A DNA stretch of 8,052 bases from Candidatus Bathyarchaeota archaeon (GCA_013619005.1 JABXKY010000265.1:1-8052); one strand, 5' to 3'; shown: positions 1-6,291, numbered from the stretch's first letter. Notes: generated from the sequence alone by a model not told the origin. A program made the numbers and translations.

Positions 1-190
1 CATATATTGATAATAACTAGGTCGCAATAAAGGAAATGCCACGCCCGCATGCTCTGTCAGTAATAGACGCGCGCGCACTGAGCCTTCGCAATAAATCGGG
101 AAATTCAATATACACTTTACAGGTATATGGATGAGAACAATACAATGAAAGTAAACCGTTAATGAAATTACTTCATTTTTCGGACACGCG

Positions 191-218
191 CGCGACCCCA
201 TATCGGGCGAGGGTCACG
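191..218. repeat. Imperfect GC-rich hairpin
   Basis: GACCC at 194-198 pairs with GGGTC at 211-215. After a C/A mismatch the stem continues with CG at 191-192 against CG at 217-218. The loop is 12 nt. It directly follows the CG tract ending at 194 and sits in a GC-rich patch inside AT-rich surroundings. It could be part of a small RNA or only a chance fold; nothing identifies it. Confidence 0.25.
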
Positions 219-305
219 ATTTTGACATTGAACTCGACAAGAGGGCATGCACAATTACATACATGATGGTGGGCTCCATTGAACCAGACCCCAATGCGTG
301 AATGG

Positions 306-371
306 CTATCCTTTGGCTAGAATCAGCTTGAAATCTATCTCCTCGACCTCCGTGATCTCACCGAGGCTCAT
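306..371 (-). CDS. Doubtful 21-aa microORF or gene remnant
   Basis: A minus-strand frame runs from ATG at 369-371 to TAG at 306-308 and reads MSLGEITEVEEIDFKLILAK plus a final Gly. The codons (GAG, ATC, CTC, GTC, AAG, CTG) resemble those of the neighbouring genes, and the peptide is acidic and amphipathic. The T/A-rich tract at 392-410 lies about 30 nt upstream, so it could act as a TATA box for a nearly leaderless transcript, but it also fits a hydA terminator. No Shine-Dalgarno site is visible. The frame stays open upstream without an ATG, so this may be the tail of a decayed gene. I recognise no family. Confidence 0.2.
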   Translation of the reverse strand: MSLGEITEVEEIDFKLILAKG

Positions 372-391
372 ACCCAATTGTCGGTGACATG

Positions 392-410
392 AAAAAAATT
401 TAAAAAATAT
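392..410 (-). terminator. Probable oligo-T terminator of the hyd operon
   Basis: On the minus strand, 20 nt past the hydA stop, the sequence reads ATATTTTTTAAATTTTTTT, two T runs of 6 and 7. Archaeal RNA polymerase commonly terminates at such runs without a strong hairpin. It is the only such tract close behind the operon. Confidence 0.55.
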
Positions 411-430
411 AGGATGGGGGTTGATAGCCC

Positions 431-1714
431 TCACTTCAACTGGGCGACGTGGACGCTGCATGAGATGCAAGGATCGTAAGCCCTCACCATGATCTCGATG
501 GCCTGCTTCACCTCGTCCACAGGCTTGTCAGCTAGGTTGCTAGCAATGACCCTTGTGTCCTTCTCGATGTTGAAGGCGTTCTGGGCCGTCGGGGTGATGA
601 TGTTAGATTTTGTTATCCGCCCCTCGTCGTCGAAAGTGTAATCGTGGTACAGGAGACCCCTGGGAGCCTCCACCGCGTTGATTCCTCTCGACTCATAGAC
701 CTCAAAGTCGACCAAGCCCTCGTTCTCTAGACCCGACTCCAGTAAGGAGTCAATGACCTTAACACTGTACTCCACATCGTGCACGAGCTCAATGGCCTGG
801 GCTATATTGTTGCTAATAGTGTTCCTGATGTCCAACAACTCCTTGTGCTCCTTGTATAGTTCCGCAGCCGTGCCCCTGAGTTTCCCATGGTTGAAGTATA
901 GCCTTGGGAGAGCCCCTACCATGAATGACTTGCCCTTGTAGGATGAGAACTTTGCGTAGGAGTGGCGAACAACCGACTCGTTGGTCAGCTTCTCGTACTC
1001 AGTCTCTGGGATACGCTCATTGTCAGAGGTAAAGATATGATCCCCCAGGTAACCGAACTCGTCACCCGAGTCTAGTGCCAGCAGTACGTTGTCAGACATG
1101 TTATACTCTGGGAGAGCGAAACCGCTCAGAATACTGACGGCAAGAACCGTGGTGGGTTGCACCCTTACAAGTTGCTCCCTGATCTCCAGTAGCGCCTCAC
1201 TTGATGGAACCTTGGAGAATCCGCCCACACGTTCGTTCATGCCATGGACATCCCTGCCGCTCAGCGCGGTGTGGATCATGTTCCCCGTCTTCTTGAGTTC
1301 AAGGGCTGCCTTGACCGCGTCAAGGTGCTTAGTGCTCATGTGAATGGCGTCTGGGAACCCGAGGAAATCGGGCAAAGCTAGCATGAACACGTGTAACGCG
1401 TGACTCTCTATAGCTTCTCCGTGGATCAGAAGGTCCCTTAGTTTATAGGTCTGGGGCGAGGATTTCACTTGGAAGGCGTTCTCTATGGCTCCTATGCTTG
1501 CCAAGCTGTGGCTAGCCGTGCAGATGGCGCAGATCCGTCTAGTTACGTCCGGAATTTTATCGTACTGCATGGTCTTGATGAGATGCTCGAAGAACCTGGG
1601 GCCCTCGAAGACGTTGAACTTTACGTCCTTCACCTTATTGCCCTCCAGTATAACCTCGATGCCACCGTGGCCCTCAACCCGGGTCAACTCGTCTATCTTA
1701 ATTATCTTACTCAT
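431..1714 (-). CDS. hydA: Sulfhydrogenase alpha, group 3b [NiFe] hydrogenase large subunit
   Basis: The catalytic large subunit binds the Ni-Fe(CN)2CO centre that interconverts H2 with protons and electrons, in a cytoplasmic complex with HydD, HydB and HydG. Counting 427 residues from the chosen start, the N-terminal motif TRVEGHGG is at 11-18, the first ligand pair RICAIC at 60-65 (Cys62, Cys65), and the second pair DPCISCSVH at 414-422 (Cys416, Cys419). All four Ni ligands are therefore intact. The five residues VAQLK after His422 match the C-terminal extension that a maturation endopeptidase removes once nickel is inserted. The start is placed at 1712-1714 because GGAGGTG at 1721-1727 sits 6 nt upstream; the frame extends 14 codons further but would run through this site. 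The start overlaps hydD by 8 nt, implying translational coupling. Length and motifs fit group 3b. Direction in vivo and NAD versus NADP use cannot be read from the sequence. Confidence 0.95.
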   Translation of the reverse strand: MSKIIKIDELTRVEGHGGIEVILEGNKVKDVKFNVFEGPRFFEHLIKTMQYDKIPDVTRRICAICTASHSLASIGAIENAFQVKSSPQTYKLRDLLIHGEAIESHALHVFMLALPDFLGFPDAIHMSTKHLDAVKAALELKKTGNMIHTALSGRDVHGMNERVGGFSKVPSSEALLEIREQLVRVQPTTVLAVSILSGFALPEYNMSDNVLLALDSGDEFGYLGDHIFTSDNERIPETEYEKLTNESVVRHSYAKFSSYKGKSFMVGALPRLYFNHGKLRGTAAELYKEHKELLDIRNTISNNIAQAIELVHDVEYSVKVIDSLLESGLENEGLVDFEVYESRGINAVEAPRGLLYHDYTFDDEGRITKSNIITPTAQNAFNIEKDTRVIASNLADKPVDEVKQAIEIMVRAYDPCISCSVHVAQLK

Positions 1715-2480
1715 CGTCGTCACCTCCAAGGAATCCGGCAGCGAGCTCACCGCCAAAGACCCTCAACCGATTCATGATATCCGCCTCAGTATACCCCAAG
1801 TCAAGTAACATCTTGTATTCAGCTGCGAAAGTCTCCGAGCCCTCAACGGGACCCCTGCATCCGATACAGTCGAGACCCAGTCCTGGGCACCTCGCATCAC
1901 AACCGGCTCTAATGATTGGCCCAAGGCAGGGCTTTCCTTCCTCTGTGATCACGCATGGGAACTCATTGATCTTGCACTCCACGCAGACTGGGTATGTGAA
2001 CATCTGCGGAATGTCCCCGTGAAGCAGAGATGTGACCGACCTGAGAATCTCCGTCTTCTCAACGGGGCATCCAGGTATCTGGAGGTCCACCTTGACGTAC
2101 TCGCCGATGGGCTTCGATGGAAGCGCATCGAAGAAACCTGATTCCACCCCGTAGACGTCCGCGAGCTTCTCCTCCAGGGTTGTCTGATCGTTCCTCATGG
2201 CCTGAACGCATCCCTCGATGGCGCAGTTCCCGAATGCGATGATGAAATTGGAACGTTCTCTGATCTCCTTCAGCTTCTTGAGGTCGTGTTCCGTTGACAC
2301 AGACCCCTCGACGAAGGCGATGTCAACTTTCCCCGGCTCCTTGTAGCTGCTTCCTTCTTGGAAGTCAACAATCACGAACCTACTAACTAGATCAAGTAAC
2401 TCGTCCTCCATGTTGAGTATCTGCAATTGGTCCCCCGCGCAGCCAGTGAGGCTGAATATTCCTAATCTTGGTTTAGTCAT
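1707..2480 (-). CDS. hydD: Sulfhydrogenase delta, group 3b [NiFe] hydrogenase small subunit
   Basis: The 257-aa small subunit carries the Fe-S relay from the Ni-Fe site in HydA toward HydB/HydG. The family normally binds the proximal 4Fe-4S cluster through CxxC near the N-terminus plus two later cysteines. Here the N-terminal motif is TGCAGDQLQ, giving Cys14 but Asp17, with Cys86 (FGNCAIEGC) and Cys138 (IPGCPVEK) as the other ligands. Eight further cysteines (166, 169, 176, 185, 194, 198, 205, 208; motifs CVEC, CLGP, CDARCPG, CIGC) suffice for two more 4Fe-4S clusters. The segment VDIAFVEGSVSTE at 52-64 is typical of the family. There is no Tat signal, as expected for a cytoplasmic group 3 enzyme. 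A site GGGGATGATC at 2485-2494 matches the archaeal consensus at 8 of 10 bases and lies in the end of hydG, one base upstream of which is the start. The acidic DDDE tail is partly dictated by the overlapping hydA ribosome-binding site. Confidence 0.94.
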   Translation of the reverse strand: MTKPRLGIFSLTGCAGDQLQILNMEDELLDLVSRFVIVDFQEGSSYKEPGKVDIAFVEGSVSTEHDLKKLKEIRERSNFIIAFGNCAIEGCVQAMRNDQTTLEEKLADVYGVESGFFDALPSKPIGEYVKVDLQIPGCPVEKTEILRSVTSLLHGDIPQMFTYPVCVECKINEFPCVITEEGKPCLGPIIRAGCDARCPGLGLDCIGCRGPVEGSETFAAEYKMLLDLGYTEADIMNRLRVFGGELAAGFLGGDDDE

Positions 2481-2481
2481 C

Positions 2482-3366
2482 TTAGATCATCCCCTTCGTG
2501 TTCATGGCGTCCCACTGCGTGAAAACCGGGCCGTCCTTGCATACGTACTTGATTGATTTTCCAGTGCCGACGATGCAGTGGCCGCATTGACCGACCCCGC
2601 ATCTCATCCGACGCTCAAGGGTCATGTATATCTGCTCTGGTATAAAGCCCAGCTTCTCAAGCTCCATCACGGTAAACTTGTACATGATAGGGGGGCCACC
2701 GAGAATCGCAACTGTGTTGCTGTTCTGTGAGTCGAGCATGCTGAACAGTTTAGTGACTAGTCCCTGTGTGCATCTGTCATCCCTCTCTGACTCAAGCCCA
2801 ATGCAGACTTGGTCTTCCTTGTCCTCGTAGCTGAGGTAAACCTTGACTCCCATACGGTCACCTTTCCGGAAATAGTTCAATATCTCGTCCCTGTAGAGCA
2901 TTAGGTCGTAGCTCCTGATGCCATATAGTAGGCTGATCTCCCCAAACCTCTCCCTGTTGTTGAGTGCATACTGCAGCACCCCTCTGATGGGGGCCACTCC
3001 TAGTCCACCTGCGACAAGCAGGAGATTCTTCCCCGAGAAATCCTCCATTGGGAAGCCATTCCCATAGGGTCCTCTGACCCAAATGGTGTCACCTACGTCA
3101 AGGTTGTGAACTGCATTGGTCACTCGGCCTGCGTTCCTGATACAGAGTTCAATACCTGGGTCCTTAGTTTGTGCAGTGCATATCGATATGGGTGCCTCCC
3201 CGACCCCCATTACACCAAGTTTGATGAATTGCCCCGGTATGTACTTGAATTTCTTCTGGTCAGCAGAGTCATGGAACTGTATTGTAATGAGTTTCTCAAT
3301 GTCTGTCATCTCCTTGATTTCCTCGATCCTAGCTTTTACTGGCGTCAATGGGTTTGTTTCGATCAT
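2482..3366 (-). CDS. hydG: Sulfhydrogenase gamma, FAD/NAD(P)-binding subunit
   Basis: This 294-aa ferredoxin-NADP reductase-like protein exchanges electrons between the hydrogenase Fe-S chain and NAD(P). The N-terminal half is an FAD-binding barrel; GEAPISICT at 56-64 is in the flavin-binding position. A Rossmann domain follows with GGLGVAPIRG at 120-129, the GxxxAP nucleotide-binding motif. The C-terminal segment has ERRMRCGVGQCGHC at 251-264 and a fourth cysteine at 276, so Cys256, 261, 264 and 276 bind one 2Fe-2S cluster. The arrangement matches HydG of archaeal sulfhydrogenases and is shared with PyrK and AsrB; hydrogenase context decides the name. The start overlaps the hydB stop as ATGA, with GAGGTGA at 3373-3379 spaced 6 nt upstream. 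Cofactor preference (NADH or NADPH) cannot be judged by eye. Confidence 0.92.
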   Translation of the reverse strand: MIETNPLTPVKARIEEIKEMTDIEKLITIQFHDSADQKKFKYIPGQFIKLGVMGVGEAPISICTAQTKDPGIELCIRNAGRVTNAVHNLDVGDTIWVRGPYGNGFPMEDFSGKNLLLVAGGLGVAPIRGVLQYALNNRERFGEISLLYGIRSYDLMLYRDEILNYFRKGDRMGVKVYLSYEDKEDQVCIGLESERDDRCTQGLVTKLFSMLDSQNSNTVAILGGPPIMYKFTVMELEKLGFIPEQIYMTLERRMRCGVGQCGHCIVGTGKSIKYVCKDGPVFTQWDAMNTKGMI

Positions 3367-4388
3367 TGCAGCTCACCTCTAACTTTTTTCATTACTTCAA
3401 GGAAGTCGATATCAGCGGGGCAGTAAACGGAGCATCGCCCACACCCGACACAATTAGGCATGTTCTCTCTCATACTGCCTTTACAGTTGAAACGATTCCG
3501 TATCCTCTCATAGGCGCTGGGCCTGAAGTTGTGGCCACCAGCAACCAGCCCGTGGTCTTGTAGCATACAGCTGTACCAACGTCTAACCCTCTCACCGGTG
3601 GTGAGGTTTAGGTCAATATAGTCCTGAACATCATAGCACCTGCACCGGGGGCATACCATATTGCATGAACCACATCCAAGGCATCGGTCGCCGTACTCCT
3701 TCCAGACTGGGTCAGTATAGGATATGTCAAGCATGTCCTGAAGACCAGTCATCTCAAGGGACTGATTAAAAGAGTTCATTCTCTCATTCTCTGCGACCTT
3801 GAATTGCTTGATGTCCTCGTCCCCCGCGTCCAAAAACAGTTCAGGATTTTCATTGATTATCTGATATCCTTTGGAAGATCCCACCCTGACGATGTACCGG
3901 TCCCCGATATCATGGAGGAAAAGCTCGAAACCGTCGGATGCAAAGCTAGTCCCTGTAGATTTACAGAAGCAGAAATCATCCGGAATACAGCTAAGCCCCA
4001 CAATCACCGTTCGTTCCCTCCTTTCGGAGTAAAGGGTGTCCGTGAACTCTTCAAGGAACACACGTGCAAGCAGGTTCAGTGCATGTATATCGCATGAATG
4101 AACGCCGAACAATACGAGTCTTTCGGATGATTCCTCCGGCTCAATGTATGCTTCCTTTTCTTTATCGAATGTGAAGATGGTTTCCTCTGGGGCGATGAAT
4201 AGCTTCTTCGGTGGGATCATGGTGCGGGTGTATTCCAGCTCAACCGTGTCCAAGGAATCCACTTTCTGGAAAGAATGGGTTTTCTCGCCCTGTTTGACAG
4301 GAGCAAAAACTGTGCCAGTGTCTTTAAGCGCGTCGAAGAAACTGGGCAGTTTTTCTTTTCCTAGTACCTTTAGTAATAACTCAGCCAA
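3363..4388 (-). CDS. hydB: Sulfhydrogenase beta, 4Fe-4S electron-transfer subunit
   Basis: The first gene of the operon encodes a 341-aa iron-sulfur protein of the HydB/AsrA family that links HydG to HydD. Two ferredoxin-like C-terminal motifs are clear: CLGCGSCNMVC (Cys236, 239, 242, 246) followed by Cys249 and Cys251, and CVGCGRCSVYC (Cys313, 316, 319, 323). Family-typical upstream features are PPKKLFIAPEE at 59-69, GVHSCDIHAL at 95-104 and GLSCIPDDFCFC at 131-142. Their cysteines (99, 134, 140, 142) may bind a further cluster, which is inference. The start is the TTG at 4386-4388: the frame has a stop 18 nt upstream, no ATG or GTG lies between, and no Shine-Dalgarno site is visible, so the exact start is less certain than for the downstream genes. 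A TATA-like box lies about 40 nt upstream. AsrA is the alternative family member, but the adjoining hydrogenase subunits settle the identity. Confidence 0.92.
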   Translation of the reverse strand: MAELLLKVLGKEKLPSFFDALKDTGTVFAPVKQGEKTHSFQKVDSLDTVELEYTRTMIPPKKLFIAPEETIFTFDKEKEAYIEPEESSERLVLFGVHSCDIHALNLLARVFLEEFTDTLYSERRERTVIVGLSCIPDDFCFCKSTGTSFASDGFELFLHDIGDRYIVRVGSSKGYQIINENPELFLDAGDEDIKQFKVAENERMNSFNQSLEMTGLQDMLDISYTDPVWKEYGDRCLGCGSCNMVCPRCRCYDVQDYIDLNLTTGERVRRWYSCMLQDHGLVAGGHNFRPSAYERIRNRFNCKGSMRENMPNCVGCGRCSVYCPADIDFLEVMKKVRGELQ

Positions 4389-4422
4389 AGCGCAACACTT
4401 AGACTGTCATTATTCTAAACAC

Positions 4423-4433
4423 CCTAATTATAA
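4423..4433 (-). promoter_or_regulatory. Proposed TATA box of the hyd operon
   Basis: The minus strand reads TTATAATTAGG, with CGCAAA just upstream in the BRE position. The centre is about 41 nt from the hydB TTG, so initiation about 25 nt downstream would give a leader of roughly 16 nt. It is the AT-rich box nearest the gene. Confidence 0.5.
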
Positions 4434-4449
4434 TTTGCGACTTGGTGAC

Positions 4450-4466
4450 TAGTAAAATTAGTAAAA
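4450..4466. repeat. Tandem TAGTAAAA direct repeat
   Basis: TAGTAAAA occurs at 4450-4457 and again at 4459-4466, a 9-nt period. It lies 17 to 43 bp upstream of the proposed hyd TATA box, where an archaeal activator could bind. The repeat is visible directly; the role is inferred. Confidence 0.4.
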
Positions 4467-4600
4467 GAGAGCGCGAGGTGAGTCCGCATTATCTTTTCCA
4501 ACATCAAGCTTGTGAACCCCGCCCTTTGGATGTTTACTCTGGGTTTTTGCTGGGCTCTATTCCTGCTTCTCTAGTATTATATTTGTTTCCAAGGTCATAT

Positions 4601-4619
4601 GTGCTCAAACACAGAGCAC
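4601..4619. repeat. Perfect 6-bp inverted repeat
   Basis: GTGCTC at 4601-4606 and GAGCAC at 4614-4619 flank a 7-nt loop. It lies 32 bp past the stop of the upstream MFS gene. No T run follows on the minus strand, so it is a poor intrinsic terminator. It could equally be a protein-binding site or an RNA-stabilising hairpin. Confidence 0.3.
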
Positions 4620-4650
4620 CAATTTCGTTTTAACGTAGGTTGTTCTCGGG

Positions 4651-5856
4651 TTAATGAACGACTACAACGTTACCAGCTGTGTCCTCTAGGGTCCAGGTCA
4701 GGCCGATGAGCCCGATTATCGAGGCGACGCCAAAGTAAAAGCTGTACACGTAACCCTGAGACCCACCGAAGCCGGCGACTATTGAGGTCATGACCATGGG
4801 ACCCACCAGCCCGCCCAGGTCCATGAATGTTCTGAAGGTGCCGATGCCGATCCCCCTGACCTCGTCAGGCACCGCGTCCGCTATGTACGCCGGGACTACG
4901 CCGTAGACGATTCCCCAGAATATTCCCTTAAGGAACATCATTACCATTAGGGGGATGAACGATTGGGAGACCGTTAAACCGAATATCGATAGCGCACCAA
5001 CCGCGAAGCCGGCGAGAAGAATCTTTTTCCTGCCCATCTTATCGCTGAGATAACCACCGATGAGGTTGCCCGAGATGCTGCCGACGGTGCTGGCCGAAAC
5101 CAGGAACGCGTACTTTGTCAGCGGTAGTCCCAGGTCCTCAGTTGCGTATATGGGGAGTATGGTGCCTAGAAGGCCGCTGTTTATCATCATGCTAACCAGG
5201 TTGATTATGCAGGCCACGAGGACCGTCCTGTTTAGAACCTTCCTCATCTCCTCCTTTGTTGGGATGAAGCTCACCTTCTTCTGGCTTATCTGGACTGCGC
5301 TGCCGTTTCCCTTAATCATGGTTACCGATACCAGTGCGATGACTGCCACTATGGACGTGAGGAGGAAGTTGAAACGTGGACCGTACTCCGCCGCCGCGTA
5401 GCCGCCGATAGTCTGTCCCATGAAGCTGCCCACCATCTCCACCGCTTGGAAGATTCCCATAGCCCTCCCTCTCTTCTCCGCGGGGAACAGACGGCTCACG
5501 TAGCTCATGCCGATGCAGAAGAAGCTGGCGTCGCCCATCCCCCAGATCATTCTGGCTACGATGAGCATCCAGATGTTAGTGGTCTTATAGCAGATGAAGG
5601 CCCCGATGACTGCGAGCACCCTTCCTCCTATGAGAGGGAGCCTTGGTCCCATCCTGTCGCTTAGGACGCCGATGGGGAACTCGGCCATCATCCTCAGGAA
5701 GAAGTAACCTGATACGGCGAATCCGACTTGCTGGAGCGATGCGGTGAACTCGGTCCTGACGAAGGGCGCAAAGATGGGCCAGATAAAGCCCCCAGCGAAC
5801 ATCGTCAGTGTCCCGCCTAAGACCATGAGGTAGTATTCACGCATGCTGTTCTCCAT
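4651..5856 (-). CDS. MFS transporter, 12 predicted helices
   Basis: A 401-aa major facilitator protein in the cytoplasmic membrane, driven by an ion gradient; substrate unknown. The motif A copy between helices 2 and 3 is GVLSDRMGPR at 63-72, with a second in the C-terminal half, GYLSDKMGRK at 268-277. A charged central loop at about 184-208 separates two six-helix halves. RG-containing loop motifs AEKRGRAMG (126-134) and DEVRGIGIG (331-339) are typical. An open frame extends 13 codons further to ATG at 5893-5895, but that codon abuts a TTTAAA box and lacks a ribosome-binding site. ATG at 5854-5856 has GGTG six nt upstream (5863-5866) and a TATA-to-start distance that fits. ATG at 5842-5844, with GGAG upstream, is another option. 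Drug or metabolite export is possible but not supported by specific residues. Confidence 0.85.
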   Translation of the reverse strand: MENSMREYYLMVLGGTLTMFAGGFIWPIFAPFVRTEFTASLQQVGFAVSGYFFLRMMAEFPIGVLSDRMGPRLPLIGGRVLAVIGAFICYKTTNIWMLIVARMIWGMGDASFFCIGMSYVSRLFPAEKRGRAMGIFQAVEMVGSFMGQTIGGYAAAEYGPRFNFLLTSIVAVIALVSVTMIKGNGSAVQISQKKVSFIPTKEEMRKVLNRTVLVACIINLVSMMINSGLLGTILPIYATEDLGLPLTKYAFLVSASTVGSISGNLIGGYLSDKMGRKKILLAGFAVGALSIFGLTVSQSFIPLMVMMFLKGIFWGIVYGVVPAYIADAVPDEVRGIGIGTFRTFMDLGGLVGPMVMTSIVAGFGGSQGYVYSFYFGVASIIGLIGLTWTLEDTAGNVVVVH

Positions 5857-5894
5857 GTTATCCACCCAATCCTGCATACGGATGGAGGCTTGCA

Positions 5895-5900
5895 TTTAAA
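5895..5900 (-). promoter_or_regulatory. Proposed TATA box of the minus-strand MFS gene
   Basis: TTTAAA lies between the terminator-like hairpin of the upstream gene and the MFS frame. Initiation about 25 nt downstream, near 5873, gives a leader of about 17 nt to the ATG at 5856 and leaves the GGTG site inside the transcript. Confidence 0.45.
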
Positions 5901-5907
5901 CCAAATG

Positions 5908-5926
5908 AAAAAAGGAGTTGCTCCCC
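5908..5926 (-). terminator. Hairpin plus T6, end of the 98-aa gene
   Basis: Right after the stop codon at 5931 the minus strand reads GGAG-CAA-CTCC followed by TTTTTT. The 4-bp stem with a 3-nt loop and six T residues make a compact terminator-like element separating this gene from the MFS gene downstream. Confidence 0.45.
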
Positions 5927-5930
5927 GTGG

Positions 5931-6227
5931 TTATTTTCTCTTATTCCTGAGTAGGGCCACCACTACCACGATCCAGTAAAAGTAGTTGGGCAGCGTCAGG
6001 AACGTGCTCACCCAGAACCCCTGCTGGATGTAGAAGACTATGACGAAGGTGATGCCGATGGCCAGCATAAGGCTCCCCATCAAGTTATACCCCGAAAGAA
6101 CGTCTCTATCCTGGTAAGCGGTGTATATCATCAGGAACCCGGAGATGAAGAGGAAGAAGTTTCCCACATCGAGCATGGTGAACATAGCGTTCATGTCTGG
6201 GAACAGTGGCTTATAGTCTTGTTGCAC
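5931..6227 (-). CDS. Small three-helix membrane protein of unknown function
   Basis: I do not recognise this 98-aa protein. Three hydrophobic segments are evident at about 22-38, 48-67 and 74-94, joined by short polar loops (YQDRD at 38-42), with a basic C-terminal tail RNKRK. By the positive-inside rule the tail is probably cytoplasmic. It is rich in Phe and Tyr (NYFYWIVVVV at 81-90) and has no cysteine. The start is GTG at 6225-6227: the frame is closed by a stop 27 nt upstream and offers no ATG there. Met12 at 6192-6194 is the main alternative and would leave all helices intact. It lies between two MFS genes, divergent from one and upstream of the other, so it might be an accessory subunit, but its own terminator-like hairpin argues against an operon. 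Confidence 0.65.
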   Translation of the reverse strand: MQQDYKPLFPDMNAMFTMLDVGNFFLFISGFLMIYTAYQDRDVLSGYNLMGSLMLAIGITFVIVFYIQQGFWVSTFLTLPNYFYWIVVVVALLRNKRK

Positions 6228-6291
6228 GTACCATGCATTAGCAGAAAAAAATTACAGGAAACGTGATATGGTCTCAAGTTGTTAGTAATGG

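Larger units (their letters stand above)
1..430. other. Intergenic region downstream of the hydrogenase operon
   Basis: I see no convincing protein gene or tRNA here on either strand. Contents are two alternating CG tracts (67-78 and 184-194), an AATGAA/TTCATT inverted repeat at 161-177 followed by T residues on the plus strand, an imperfect GACCC/GGGTC hairpin at 191-218, a doubtful 21-codon minus-strand ORF at 306-371, and an A-rich tract at 392-410. That tract is the probable terminator of the hydrogenase transcript. An 11-codon plus-strand ORF at 127-162 is too short to support. Confidence 0.6.
4389..4650 (-). promoter_or_regulatory. Upstream regulatory region of the hyd operon
   Basis: These 262 bp separate the end of an MFS gene from hydB, both on the minus strand, and hold no credible gene. 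They contain a proximal TATA-like box at 4423-4433, a weaker one (AAATATAAT on the minus strand) at 4576-4584, a tandem TAGTAAAA repeat at 4450-4466 and a hairpin at 4601-4619. The length is generous beside the tight spacing inside the operon and suggests regulated, separate transcription of the hydrogenase. Confidence 0.5.

Noticed and set aside
127..162. Plus-strand 11-codon ORF followed by a hairpin and T5, leader-peptide-like
   Set aside because: Too short, no run of regulatory codons, and no downstream plus-strand gene to control.
270..295. GGTTCAAT on the minus strand, resembling a tRNA T-loop
   Set aside because: The flanking bases do not form a T stem and no acceptor, D or anticodon arms can be built around it.
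1469..1808. Plus-strand frames of about 100 codons opposite hydA/hydD
   Set aside because: Shadow frames across the hydD-hydA junction; the real genes here have overlapping starts with a strong Shine-Dalgarno site.
2858..3082. Minus-strand 74-codon frame overlapping hydG
   Set aside because: Out of frame within hydG, which is intact with a complete set of domain motifs.
3179..3190. 12-bp perfect palindrome CATATCGATATG sharing half-sites with the 6305-6322 dyad
   Set aside because: It encodes ISIC within the conserved flavin-binding APISIC segment of hydG and has no spacer, so it is most simply a coding coincidence.
3106..3426. Plus-strand frames of 88 and 106 codons opposite hydG/hydB
   Set aside because: They lie antisense to genes with clear Fe-S and nucleotide-binding motifs, have no promoter or ribosome-binding site, and encode nothing family-like.
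4627..4636. GTTTTAAC, resembling the SurR site GTTnnnAAC near the hydrogenase genes
   Set aside because: The spacer is 2 nt rather than 3, and the site is nearly 200 bp from the proposed promoter.
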